The position numbers and the translations under genes were made by a program. The notes beneath the pieces were generated by a model that made no database searches, was not told the origin of the DNA, and worked only from the letters and a program-made list of their open reading frames with translations. DNA of 6,429 nt from Pseudomonadota bacterium (GTDB taxonomy: Bacteria > Pseudomonadota > Gammaproteobacteria > Burkholderiales > Burkholderiaceae): contig JAEZQX010000467.1 in the NCBI GenBank assembly GCA_023441105.1, positions 1 to 6,429 of the forward strand, read 5' to 3'. This document shows, piece by piece, positions 1-6,249 of this stretch; the stretch's first letter is position 1, and every line of letters begins with the position of its first letter.

Positions 1-30
1 CGATCAATCCACCGCAGTCGAGGAGACACC

Positions 31-1017
31 ATGGCCTGTATCGAGCGTCGTCGAGTTCTTGCCGGTCTTGCCGGCGCAGCCGCTGCCCTGGGCACGGCCA
101 GCCTGTCGCGGAGCGTGCGCGCCCAGGGCAAGACCATTTCCATCGTGGTTCCGTATGCCCCCGGCGGCACGGCCAGCGACGCTTTTGCACGGATGATCGC
201 GGCCAGCATGCAGGAGGACCTGAAGCGCAACGTGATCGTGGAGAACAAGCCGGGCGGCAACGGCATCATCGCCTGCACCCACGTATCGCGGGCGGCGCCG
301 GATGGCTCGACGCTGCTGCTGGGCGGCACCGGTCCGGTCTCGCTCAACGTCATGATGCGGCCGGGCCTCGCCTACGGCCTGGAGAGCTTCCAATCGGTGG
401 CCATGCTGTTCGACGGCATGCTCACCTTGACGGCCGCCACCCGGCTCGGCGCCAACAGCATCCCCGATCTGGTCGCCTACGCCAAGAAGAACGGCCCGCT
501 GCGCTATGGCACCTTCGGCCCGGGCAGCGTGAGCGAGCTGTACGGCCTGATGCTGACCAAGCGGCTCGACCTGCCGCTTACACCCGTGCCCTACAAGAGC
601 AACGCCGCGGCGATCATGGACATGGTCGGCGGCAATGGCGACTTCAGCGTCGCCACGCCCATCTCGCTCATCGATTTCCAGAAGCGCGGTGACGTGAAGA
701 TCCTGGCGCTCACCACCGAGAAGCGCTATCCGTCGTTCCCCGACATCCCGAGCATCACCGAGCTCGGCTACCCCGACCTGCAGTCGTACTACTGGACGGC
801 GCTGCATGCGCCCAAGGGCACGCCGATGGACGTGGTGAAGCCCCTGGCGGACGCCGCGATCAAGGCGGTGCAGTCGGAGAAGTTCAAGGAGATGCTGGTC
901 ACCAACGGCCAGACGCTCAAGGCCGGCGGGCCCGAGGCGCTCGATGCCCAGCTCGAGCACGACCGGCAGTTCTGGGGCAAGATCATCAAGGAAAACAACA
1001 TCGTCCTGAACGTCTGA
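31..1017 (+). CDS. Bug/TctC-family periplasmic solute-binding receptor (tripartite tricarboxylate transporter type)
   Basis: This 328-residue protein is a periplasmic receptor of the Bug (TctC-like) family, which captures carboxylates or other small organic ligands. Seen: an N-terminal signal with a twin-arginine-like motif (E5-R6-R7-R8-V9-L10), an Ala/Leu/Gly-rich core and a likely cleavage site after A31 (VRA|QG). The family signatures follow: VPYAPGG at 40-46 with D50 (ligand-loop region) and ENKPGGNG at 71-78. A further family-like segment is YPSFPDIPSITELGY in the C-terminal half. Length is typical of the family. The start at 31 is supported by AGGAG at 21-25 with 5-nt spacing. No TctA/TctB membrane partners are visible, which is common because most Bug genes in Burkholderiales are orphans. 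The lactonase gene follows after 8 nt, so an operon is likely. The ligand cannot be told from sequence. Confidence 0.95.
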   Translation: MACIERRRVLAGLAGAAAALGTASLSRSVRAQGKTISIVVPYAPGGTASDAFARMIAASMQEDLKRNVIVENKPGGNGIIACTHVSRAAPDGSTLLLGGTGPVSLNVMMRPGLAYGLESFQSVAMLFDGMLTLTAATRLGANSIPDLVAYAKKNGPLRYGTFGPGSVSELYGLMLTKRLDLPLTPVPYKSNAAAIMDMVGGNGDFSVATPISLIDFQKRGDVKILALTTEKRYPSFPDIPSITELGYPDLQSYYWTALHAPKGTPMDVVKPLADAAIKAVQSEKFKEMLVTNGQTLKAGGPEALDAQLEHDRQFWGKIIKENNIVLNV

Positions 1018-1025
1018 CGGGCGCG

Positions 1026-1913
1026 ATGAGTCCGCGCATCAGCCGCGTCGGGGAGGTCACCACTGACCTCGGCGAATGCCCGCTGTGGGACGAGGAAGCC
1101 GCGCTGCTCTGGTTCATGGATTGCCGGCGCGGCCTGATCCATCGGATGGATGCCGAGGGCGAGGCCCACACGCAGGTGACGGTACCGGCGCCGGCCGGCT
1201 CCTTCGCGTTCAATGCGGATAGCCGGCTTGTGGTGGCGCTCAAGGAAGAGCTGGCGCTGGTGGATCCCGCCGGAGGCGCGCTGCAACGGCTTGCCCAGAT
1301 CGATGACAGCCATCCCAACCTGCGGCTGAACGACGGCACCGCCTTGGCGGGAGGCGGGTTCCTGGTCGGCACCATGCACACCTTTCGGGAGCCGGGGGAA
1401 GCGCCGCTCGGCGGCCTCTACCGGCTCGATCCCGGCGCGCCGCTGCGCAAGCTCGACCGCGGCTTCGGCGTGGTCAATGGCCCGCGGGTGAGCCCGCGCG
1501 ACGGTCGGCTGTACGTCTGCGACAGCGCGCAGCGGACGATCTACTCCTACGCCTTCCTCCCTGACGGCGACCTAGGCGATCGCCGCACATTCGTCGTGAC
1601 CGAGGCACTGGAATCGGCGCCCGACGGCTGCGCCTTCGACGACGAGGGCGGCCTGTGGACCGCGCTGGTCCACGCCGCTGCGTTGGGGCGCTTCGACACA
1701 AGCGGGCAACTCACCCATCGCATCGACCTGCCGCTCGCCCATCCCACCGCCCTGTGCTTCGGCGGCCAGGACATGAGCGACATCTTCGTCACCTCGATCC
1801 GCGACAGCGGCCGGCTGAAGAGCGACGGTCCGCTCGATGGCGCGGTCCTGCGGGTGCGCGGCGCCGGCTTTCGCGGCTATCCGTCGCCGCGCTGCGGGCT
1901 GGAGGCCCGGTAG
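1026..1913 (+). CDS. SMP-30/gluconolactonase/LRE-like hydrolase (probable lactonase)
   Basis: This 295-residue protein is a six-bladed beta-propeller metal-dependent lactonase of the SMP-30/regucalcin/gluconolactonase family, probably cytoplasmic because no signal peptide is seen. The expected metal ligands are present at family spacing: E17 in LGECPLWD, N151 in VVNGP and D200 in APDGCAFD. The substrate-side NDG motif is at 102-104, and a NGPRVSPRDGRLYVCDS blade follows the usual pattern. Family members open sugar lactones, other lactones or phosphotriesters; which one applies here is unknown. The gene begins 8 nt after the Bug receptor stop with only a weak GA/G-rich stretch ahead of ATG, consistent with translational coupling. 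Its last 37 bp overlap the 3' end of the convergent LysR gene. Partnership with the Bug receptor suggests hydrolysis of an imported or derived lactone (inference). Confidence 0.93.
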   Translation: MSPRISRVGEVTTDLGECPLWDEEAALLWFMDCRRGLIHRMDAEGEAHTQVTVPAPAGSFAFNADSRLVVALKEELALVDPAGGALQRLAQIDDSHPNLRLNDGTALAGGGFLVGTMHTFREPGEAPLGGLYRLDPGAPLRKLDRGFGVVNGPRVSPRDGRLYVCDSAQRTIYSYAFLPDGDLGDRRTFVVTEALESAPDGCAFDDEGGLWTALVHAAALGRFDTSGQLTHRIDLPLAHPTALCFGGQDMSDIFVTSIRDSGRLKSDGPLDGAVLRVRGAGFRGYPSPRCGLEAR

Positions 1914-2836
1914 GCCGAGAAGCGCAGCTCCTTGCCGGCGACCCGCTCGGCCACGAAATCCAGGAACAGCCGGATCTTGGCCGGGATCATCGCGGTATCG
2001 AGGATGGTGGCGAACATGCCCTCCTCGAAGGTGGTGTTGGTGACGCGGTATTCCGGCATCAGCCGCACCAGGTCCCCGCGCGCGATGTCCTGCGCCACCG
2101 TGTAGTCGTCCAGCAGGGCGATCCCTTCCCCCAGCCGCGCCAGCGCCAGCAGCACCATGCCGTTGTTGGCCACGTGGCGCGGGCTGATGGCGATATCCAC
2201 GCTGCCGGTGCTTGCGGTCGCCTCGCGAAAGCGCCAGACGTACTGGTCCCCCGGCAGGGAGTAGGCGAGGCAATCATGCCGCGCCACATCGGTCGGATCC
2301 GCCAGCGGCTGCCTGCTCTCCAGGTAGGCCGGCGAAGCGACCAGGTGGCGCTCGCTCTGGAACAGCATCCGCCGCTTGAGCCCCGCCTCCACCGGCGGCG
2401 AGATGCGGAAGTCGATGTCGATCTGCCGGCGCAGCAGGTCGGCCTTCGCCTCCGACAGGATCAGCTCGACGTTGATCTCCGGATAGCCCTGGCGGAAGGC
2501 CGCGATCAGCGGCGGCAGCACGCCGATGCCGAACATCGTGCGGGAATGCACCCGCAACAGGCCCTTGGGCGCCGAGCGGATCGCGGTGATGTTGTTGTGC
2601 GCCTCGTGGATGTTCCGGAGGATACCCTCCAGCTGGCGCGCATATTCCTGGCCCGCCTCGGTCAGCACCACCTGGCGGGTGGAGCGCATCAGCAGCTTGA
2701 CCTTCAGGCTGTCCTCGAAGTCCGACACCATGCGCGAGACCGAGGTGGCCGAGGCGGCGAACTCGCGCGCGGTGGCCGAGAAGCTCTTGGTCCGCGAAAC
2801 GGACAGGAAATACTCCATCGCGCGCAGGCGATCCAT
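1877..2836 (-). CDS. LysR-type transcriptional regulator (CrgA/DmlR-like branch)
   Basis: This 319-residue regulator has an N-terminal winged helix-turn-helix at about residues 3-60 (MEYFLSVSRTKSFSATAREF, then a recognition helix around S29-F40). A linker helix and a periplasmic-binding-protein-like effector domain at about 90-300 follow. The start was chosen at 2836 because MDRLRAMEYF is the normal LysR beginning and GGAGGAG lies just upstream. The frame stays open to an ATG at 2938, but those 34 extra residues are not LysR-like. It is divergent from the luciferase-like monooxygenase gene with 194 bp between start codons, the classic arrangement for control of the divergent gene plus autorepression. 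Its 3' end overlaps the lactonase gene tail to tail. The effector is unknown, probably a substrate or product of the neighbouring enzymes. The wing reads KVKLLMRSTRQV where Gly-x-x-Leu-Phe is usual, a modest deviation. Confidence 0.94.
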   Translation of the reverse strand: MDRLRAMEYFLSVSRTKSFSATAREFAASATSVSRMVSDFEDSLKVKLLMRSTRQVVLTEAGQEYARQLEGILRNIHEAHNNITAIRSAPKGLLRVHSRTMFGIGVLPPLIAAFRQGYPEINVELILSEAKADLLRRQIDIDFRISPPVEAGLKRRMLFQSERHLVASPAYLESRQPLADPTDVARHDCLAYSLPGDQYVWRFREATASTGSVDIAISPRHVANNGMVLLALARLGEGIALLDDYTVAQDIARGDLVRLMPEYRVTNTTFEEGMFATILDTAMIPAKIRLFLDFVAERVAGKELRFSAYRASSPQRGDG

Positions 2837-2838
2837 GA

Positions 2839-2845
2839 CTCCTCC
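2839..2845 (-). promoter_or_regulatory. Shine-Dalgarno site fixing the LysR start
   Basis: On the minus strand the sequence reads GGAGGAG followed by TC and ATG at 2836. This strong ribosome-binding site favours the 319-residue product over the longer open frame beginning at 2938, which has no comparable site. Confidence 0.8.
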
Positions 2846-2874
2846 GGAAACCGCAGGACAGAACGGCTGATTGC

Positions 2875-2897
2875 GGCTATTCCGGCTGATAGTAGCC
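2875..2897. promoter_or_regulatory. Candidate LysR operator dyad overlapping the LysR -10 box
   Basis: GGCTA at 2875-2879 pairs with TAGCC at 2893-2897, and CTAT (2877-2880) with ATAG (2889-2892) inside it. This gives an interrupted dyad of the kind LysR dimers bind, although it does not fit the T-N11-A rule exactly. A second small dyad, AAACC (2898-2902) and GGTTT (2909-2913), lies directly beside it. Overlap with the predicted LysR -10 would allow autorepression while the protein acts on the divergent monooxygenase gene. Function is inferred from position and symmetry. Confidence 0.35.
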
Positions 2898-2916
2898 AAA
2901 CCTAGAATGGTTTCAA
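2889..2916 (-). promoter_or_regulatory. Candidate sigma-70 promoter of the LysR gene
   Basis: On the minus strand TTGAAA (plus-strand 2911-2916, 5/6 to the -35 consensus) is followed after 16 bp by TACTAT (2889-2894, 4/6 to the -10 consensus). This would place the transcript start near 2882, about 45 nt before the LysR ATG. It is the best-looking promoter in the divergent region. The assignment is by pattern only. Confidence 0.4.
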
Positions 2917-2932
2917 GCCCGGCCCCTGCGCC

Positions 2933-2956
2933 GGTCAACGACTTCGGTCGTTGACC
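2933..2956 (+). repeat. Perfect 10-bp inverted repeat with TTCG tetraloop
   Basis: The arms GGTCAACGAC (2933-2942) and GTCGTTGACC (2947-2956) are exactly complementary around the loop TTCG (2943-2946). In RNA this would be a C(UUCG)G-capped stem, an unusually stable form. No T-run follows on either strand, and the position is upstream of both divergent genes, so it is not an ordinary intrinsic terminator for a neighbour. It could be a protein-binding palindrome or, if transcribed, a leader hairpin of the monooxygenase mRNA. The right arm also contains TTGACC, a possible -35 box. Confidence 0.85.
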
Positions 2957-2979
2957 AAACGTCAGCGAGCCAGCGTCAT
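2951..2979 (+). promoter_or_regulatory. Weak candidate promoter for the monooxygenase gene
   Basis: TTGACC (2951-2956, 5/6 to the -35 consensus) is followed after 17 bp by CGTCAT (2974-2979, only 3/6 to the -10 consensus). A poor -10 is usual for an activator-dependent promoter, which would suit LysR control. The -35 falls inside the right arm of the hairpin, so a factor binding that palindrome would compete with or recruit polymerase. Low confidence. Confidence 0.22.
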
Positions 2980-3014
2980 CGACCCAGCGTCAGCCACCCA
3001 TCGTCAGCGACCTT
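2959..3014 (+). repeat. Four tandem 14-bp imperfect repeats in the monooxygenase leader
   Basis: Four head-to-tail units are seen: ACGTCAGCGAGCCA (2959-2972), GCGTCATCGACCCA (2973-2986), GCGTCAGCCACCCA (2987-3000) and TCGTCAGCGACCTT (3001-3014). The shared core is about GTCANCGAC. The same core, GTCAACGAC, occurs at 2934-2942 in the left hairpin arm, and its reverse complement GTCGTTGAC at 2947-2955, continuing the 13-14-bp spacing. The array ends 16 bp before the monooxygenase ATG. A 14-bp unit is not a multiple of three, so the repeat is not a coding repeat. It may be a cluster of protein-binding sites or a slippage product. Confidence 0.75.
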
Positions 3015-3030
3015 CTACGGAGACCTCCAC

Positions 3031-4095
3031 ATGGAATTCGGCGTTTTCATCCTCGCCCAGCAACGCGGCTACCACCAGGCTTCCAGCGAAGTCATCCACA
3101 ACTCCATCGAGCAGACGGTCGTTGCCGAGCAGGCCGGATTCAATGCCGCCTGGTATGCGGAGCACCACTTCAACAACTACTCGCTGTCGCCGTCGCCCCT
3201 GATGACGGTGGCCCATGCCGCCGGCAAGACGTCGAAGATCCGCCTCGGCACGGCGGTCTGCATCCTGCCGCTCTACCATCCCGCGCGCTTCCTGGCCGAG
3301 GTCGGCTTCGTCGACACCGTCTCCAACGGCCGGCTCGAGCTGGGCGTCGGTTCCGGCTACCAGGAGTTCGAATTCGAGCGCTTCGGCGTCAAGCTGGCCG
3401 AGGCCGGCGCCATCTACAACGAGTTCCTCGACATCCTGCCGAAAGCGCTGACGCAGAAGGTGTTCGAGTACGAAGGCAAGTTCCTGCGCGTGCCGCCCAG
3501 CTCGCTGGCCGTGCGCTGCGTCCAGCAGCCGATGCCGCCCATCTGGGTCACCTCCGGCAACCCGCTGACGCTGGGACGCGCCGTGCGCGAGGGCCACAAC
3601 CTGTTCGTCACCTCGCTGCTCAACGGCAACGAGGCCATCGCCAACCTGCGCGGCCGGCTCGAGAAGATCGCGGCCGACAACGGCAAGGATCTCGACCGCG
3701 ACGTCAAGTTCGGCTTCCTGCGCTGCGGCTACGCCTCCGACAACAAGGCGGAGATCGACTCATACCTCGAGAACGCCCGCTTCCAGCGCCGCGTGTCCGA
3801 GAGCCTCAAGTACCGCCGCCACCAGTCCGACGACGGCTACATGGTCAAGGAAGTGCCGTCGGAGACGGACCTCAGCTTCGAGCAGCTGCGCGAGAACCTG
3901 CCCGTCGGCTCGGTGAACCAGGTGATCGACAAGCTGCTGGAAGAGATCAGCATCCTGCGTCCCAAGCACATCGCGCTGCAGACGCAGCTCGGCGACTTCG
4001 ACCAGAAGACGATGCTCAAGCAGATCGAGCTGTGGGGCAGCAAGATCATCCCGGCGGTGAGGAAGGAAGTGAACCGGATGGCGGTCACCGCCTGA
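3031..4095 (+). CDS. LLM-class (bacterial luciferase-like) flavin-dependent monooxygenase
   Basis: This 354-residue protein is a TIM-barrel oxygenase of the bacterial luciferase family. Seen: the first strand MEFGVFILAQQ, the conserved AWYAEHHF (E44-H45-H46, active-site/flavin region), SKIRLGTAV, a LYHPARFLAEVGFVDTVSNG stretch, and the family signature GRLELGVGSGYQEFEFERFGV from G100. PPIWVTSG in mid-protein is also typical. Such enzymes use reduced FMN and O2 for Baeyer-Villiger oxidation, desulfonation, hydroxylation or C-N cleavage; a few use F420. A flavin reductase gene follows after 46 nt, favouring FMNH2 supplied in trans. The start at 3031 has GGAG at 3019-3022 with 8-nt spacing. Control is probably by the divergent LysR. 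The substrate cannot be assigned from sequence. Confidence 0.95.
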   Translation: MEFGVFILAQQRGYHQASSEVIHNSIEQTVVAEQAGFNAAWYAEHHFNNYSLSPSPLMTVAHAAGKTSKIRLGTAVCILPLYHPARFLAEVGFVDTVSNGRLELGVGSGYQEFEFERFGVKLAEAGAIYNEFLDILPKALTQKVFEYEGKFLRVPPSSLAVRCVQQPMPPIWVTSGNPLTLGRAVREGHNLFVTSLLNGNEAIANLRGRLEKIAADNGKDLDRDVKFGFLRCGYASDNKAEIDSYLENARFQRRVSESLKYRRHQSDDGYMVKEVPSETDLSFEQLRENLPVGSVNQVIDKLLEEISILRPKHIALQTQLGDFDQKTMLKQIELWGSKIIPAVRKEVNRMAVTA

Positions 4096-4141
4096 CGCCA
4101 GTCCCGCCAACGTCCAGCAACATCGAGCACGAGGAAACGTC

Positions 4142-4933
4142 ATGCGCCTTCATCTGACCAGCTCCGGCAACGTCGCGATGCGGGAGCCGACCGATTTCCG
4201 GCGGCTTGACGTCCTGGTCGACGCGCAGTCCGAAGACCAGCTCACCCGGTCGATCGCCCGTATCGGGCGGCGAGCGGACGAGGGACATGTATGGATCGCG
4301 CCGGCGGTGCTGCGGTTCCTGTCGTTCCATCATGCGGCCGAGCCGCTGTGGGAAGCCGGATTCGCGCGGATGCTGGCTTATGCGGCCAAGGGCGGCTGGG
4401 TGGACGAGGACGGGGCGGTGCGGGCGCATATCACGCCGAACGAGGCCGAGGAGGTCGTCACGGTGGACGAGTTCCGGACGGCGATGCGGGCGTTGCCGGC
4501 CGGGATCAGCGTGATCACCACCGGGAGCGGTGAGGCTGCCTCGGGGATCGTCGTGTCGAGCCTGACGTCGATTTCTGCCGAGCCGCCGCTGGTGGGGTTC
4601 TTCATCAACCAGTCGTCGTCGTGCTATCCGGTGTTGCTGGAGAGCGGACGGTTCGTGGCGAATGTGATTGGGGAGGAGCACAGCGAGGTTATGACGTCGT
4701 TCCTAAAGCGGCCGCAGGGGCCGGAAAGGTTCACCGTGGGGAATTGGCGGGAGGGGTATGCGAGCCTTCCGGTATTAGCCGATGCGTTGGCTAGTTTGGA
4801 GTGCGAGATCGTGTTTACGCAGCTGATCGGGACGCATCGGATGGTGGTGGGGAAGATTCGGAAGGTCGGTTGCGGGTCGGGGAGTCCGGTGGTGCATTTC
4901 AATGCGGTGACGCATCGGGTGGTGGTGGGGTGA
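4142..4933 (+). CDS. Flavin reductase with an extra N-terminal domain; likely partner of the monooxygenase
   Basis: This 263-residue protein has a C-terminal flavin-reductase-like (split-barrel FMN-binding) domain from about V108. It starts with VDEFRTAMRALPAGISVITT, continues through SGIVVSSLTSISAEPPLVGFFIN (FMN-binding region), the GTH motif at 230-232 in place of the common GDH, and a short SPVVHFNAVTHR end. It should reduce FMN with NAD(P)H and pass it to the upstream luciferase-like enzyme. Residues 1-107 are an extra, probably mostly helical segment (GHVWIAPAVLRFLSFHH, then a GGWVDEDGAVRAHI turn) that I do not recognise. Most stand-alone family members are only about 160-190 residues. 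GAGGA at 4131-4135 supports this start, so the extension is probably real. Codon choice shifts toward G-ending GGG, GTG, CGG and TTG in the later half, unlike the C-ending neighbours. Confidence 0.9.
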   Translation: MRLHLTSSGNVAMREPTDFRRLDVLVDAQSEDQLTRSIARIGRRADEGHVWIAPAVLRFLSFHHAAEPLWEAGFARMLAYAAKGGWVDEDGAVRAHITPNEAEEVVTVDEFRTAMRALPAGISVITTGSGEAASGIVVSSLTSISAEPPLVGFFINQSSSCYPVLLESGRFVANVIGEEHSEVMTSFLKRPQGPERFTVGNWREGYASLPVLADALASLECEIVFTQLIGTHRMVVGKIRKVGCGSGSPVVHFNAVTHRVVVG

Positions 4934-5155
4934 TGGATACTCGGCCAGGCGCCTCGGCCGATTCCTCACCAGGCGGTTCGCACCTTGCCGGCGATACTCG
5001 GCCGCAATAGCGAGATCCTGGGCAGGACGCATCCTGTCCCTCCGCCGCCATAGCGACGGCAGCGTTGCTACATCGGGCGGGCGGCATCACCTAGGGAATA
5101 CCCCCGCCGCAGCCGCTCTCTGCGCCGCTACCATTAGCTCGACGCGCGCAGCAAC
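4934..5155. other. Non-coding gap between flavin reductase and second LysR gene
   Basis: No gene is supported in these 222 bp. They hold an exact 11-bp direct repeat, GATACTCGGCC, at 4936-4946 and 4993-5003, a GC-rich palindrome AGGCGCCT near 4947-4954, and a weak hairpin at 5020-5040. A CCTAGG hexamer at 5090-5095 matches the sequence at the insertion-sequence boundary further on. I found no convincing sigma-70 promoter for the LysR gene here. Confidence 0.6.
5020..5040 (+). terminator. Weak hairpin, possible terminator after the flavin reductase gene
   Basis: GGG-CAGGA (5020-5027) can pair with TCCTG-CCC (5032-5040) around a CGCA loop, with one bulged T at 5037. There is no T-run afterwards and the stem lies about 90 bp past the stop codon, so intrinsic termination is doubtful. 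A competing small stem, CCTG/CAGG at 5017-5026, would exclude it. Confidence 0.22.
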
Positions 5156-6151
5156 ATGACCTCCAACCGCCTGATCGACCTGCACCTGCTTGCCTGCCTC
5201 GATGCCCTGCTGCAAGAGAAGCAGGTCACGCGAGCGGCGGAACTCATGAACATGAGCCAGCCCGGCATGAGCAACGCGCTCCGTCGCTTGCGGCACAAGC
5301 TGCAGGATCCGCTGCTCGTACGCACCTCGCATGGCATGGTGCCGACCGAGCGGGCGCTGCAACTTCAGGCGTCGGTGCGGGCTGCGCTGCGCCACGTGGA
5401 CGCCGCGCTGGACTCGAAAACCACGTTCGATCCTGCGACGGCGCGCAACACTTTCAAGATCGCGATGTCCGACTTCGCGTCGACGCTGTTCATGCCGTCG
5501 ATCATGGGAGCGATCGTGCGCGACGCTCCGGGCGTGCGCGTGATTATCGGACCTTCGGATGCGCTGCGTCTGCGCGAACGATTCGAGGAGGACGGGTTCA
5601 ACCTCTGCATAGGCTATTACACGGACATGCCCGAAGGGCTCCACGTCAGCGATATCTTCACCGACAGCGTATCGTGCATTGCTCGCGTGGGGCACCCATC
5701 GGTGCGCGGCAAGCTCGCGTTGAACGCGTATGCGAGCCTGCCGCACATCCTCATGGTCGGCGGCACGCATACCATGACCCTCGAGATGCAGACGGACGAG
5801 GCTCTGCGCCGCGCTGGCGGCCCCGCGCGCAACGTCGTCATGTCGCTGCCGAACCAGTTGTGCATTCCATCCGTGGTCGCCAGCAGCGACCTGGTCGCGA
5901 CCGTGCCGACCGAGCTGGCGAAGCGCAGCGACGTGCGCATGCGTTTGCAGGTGCTGCCGCCGCCTTTCAAGATCCCGCCGATGCGCCTGTCGATGGTGTG
6001 GCATGAGCTGACGCACCACGATGCCGCGCACCGATGGCTGCGCCAGCTGTTCCGCGAGGTTGCGCAGCAGGCCGCCGCGTCGTCGCAAGGGACCCCCTCT
6101 ACGCGAACGGCCTCTTCCTCGCGCAAGCCCGCGACCCGTCCGCGCGCCTGA
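5156..6151 (+). CDS. LysR-type transcriptional regulator (NodD/NahR-like branch)
   Basis: This 331-residue regulator opens with the branch-typical DLHLLACLDALLQEKQVTRA. A helix-turn-helix follows around MNMSQPGMSNALRRLR (31-46) and then DPLLVRTSHGMVPTERA. An effector-binding domain runs from about residue 95 (FKIAMSDFASTLFMPSIM) to about 300. Relatives sense aromatic or similar small compounds; the ligand here is unknown. The last 26 residues (306-331) form a Ser/Thr/Ala/Arg/Pro-rich tail beyond the usual domain, probably disordered. The start at 5156 is forced by an in-frame TAG at 5135-5137, even though no Shine-Dalgarno is visible. It is separated by 222 bp from the upstream reductase gene, so it is probably an independent unit. 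The gene downstream, on the same strand, is broken by an insertion sequence and may have been its target. Confidence 0.93.
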   Translation: MTSNRLIDLHLLACLDALLQEKQVTRAAELMNMSQPGMSNALRRLRHKLQDPLLVRTSHGMVPTERALQLQASVRAALRHVDAALDSKTTFDPATARNTFKIAMSDFASTLFMPSIMGAIVRDAPGVRVIIGPSDALRLRERFEEDGFNLCIGYYTDMPEGLHVSDIFTDSVSCIARVGHPSVRGKLALNAYASLPHILMVGGTHTMTLEMQTDEALRRAGGPARNVVMSLPNQLCIPSVVASSDLVATVPTELAKRSDVRMRLQVLPPPFKIPPMRLSMVWHELTHHDAAHRWLRQLFREVAQQAAASSQGTPSTRTASSSRKPATRPRA

Positions 6152-6249
6152 CGCAGCTGTCCCGCGGGCACCATGCGCCGCGGCAATGGGCCCATCACTC
6201 CACAGCCATGGACGCGGCCACGCCCGGCGGCCAGAATCGGCGCCAGAGG

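Noticed and set aside
4..960. 318-codon open frame on the minus strand opposite the Bug receptor
   Set aside because: Composition is His/Arg/Gly/Ala-rich with no family motif, as expected for an antisense shadow of a GC-rich gene; the plus-strand receptor has clear signatures.
1655..2905. 416-codon open frame on the plus strand opposite the LysR gene
   Set aside because: Arg/His/Gln-rich translation without domains, and it overlaps two well-supported genes; a shadow frame.
2837..2938. N-terminal extension of the first LysR to an ATG at 2938
   Set aside because: The extra 34 residues are unlike LysR proteins, lack a ribosome-binding site and would run through the likely promoter.
2959..3014. 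CRISPR array
   Set aside because: Units are only 14 bp, contiguous without spacers and imperfect; no cas gene is present.
2951..3202. 83-codon plus-strand frame across the 14-bp repeats into the monooxygenase gene
   Set aside because: It overlaps the monooxygenase gene in another frame, has Ser/Thr/Arg-rich shadow composition, and the 14-bp period does not preserve a reading frame.
5090..5095. CCTAGG upstream of the second LysR gene as the scar of a second insertion-sequence excision
   Set aside because: A single hexamer with no flanking element sequence or duplication is insufficient evidence.
6161..6195. Palindromes CCCGCGGG (6161-6168) and ATGGGCCCAT (6186-6195) as a terminator for the second LysR gene
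   Set aside because: They are short, loopless restriction-site-like palindromes without a T-run; expected by chance in GC-rich DNA.
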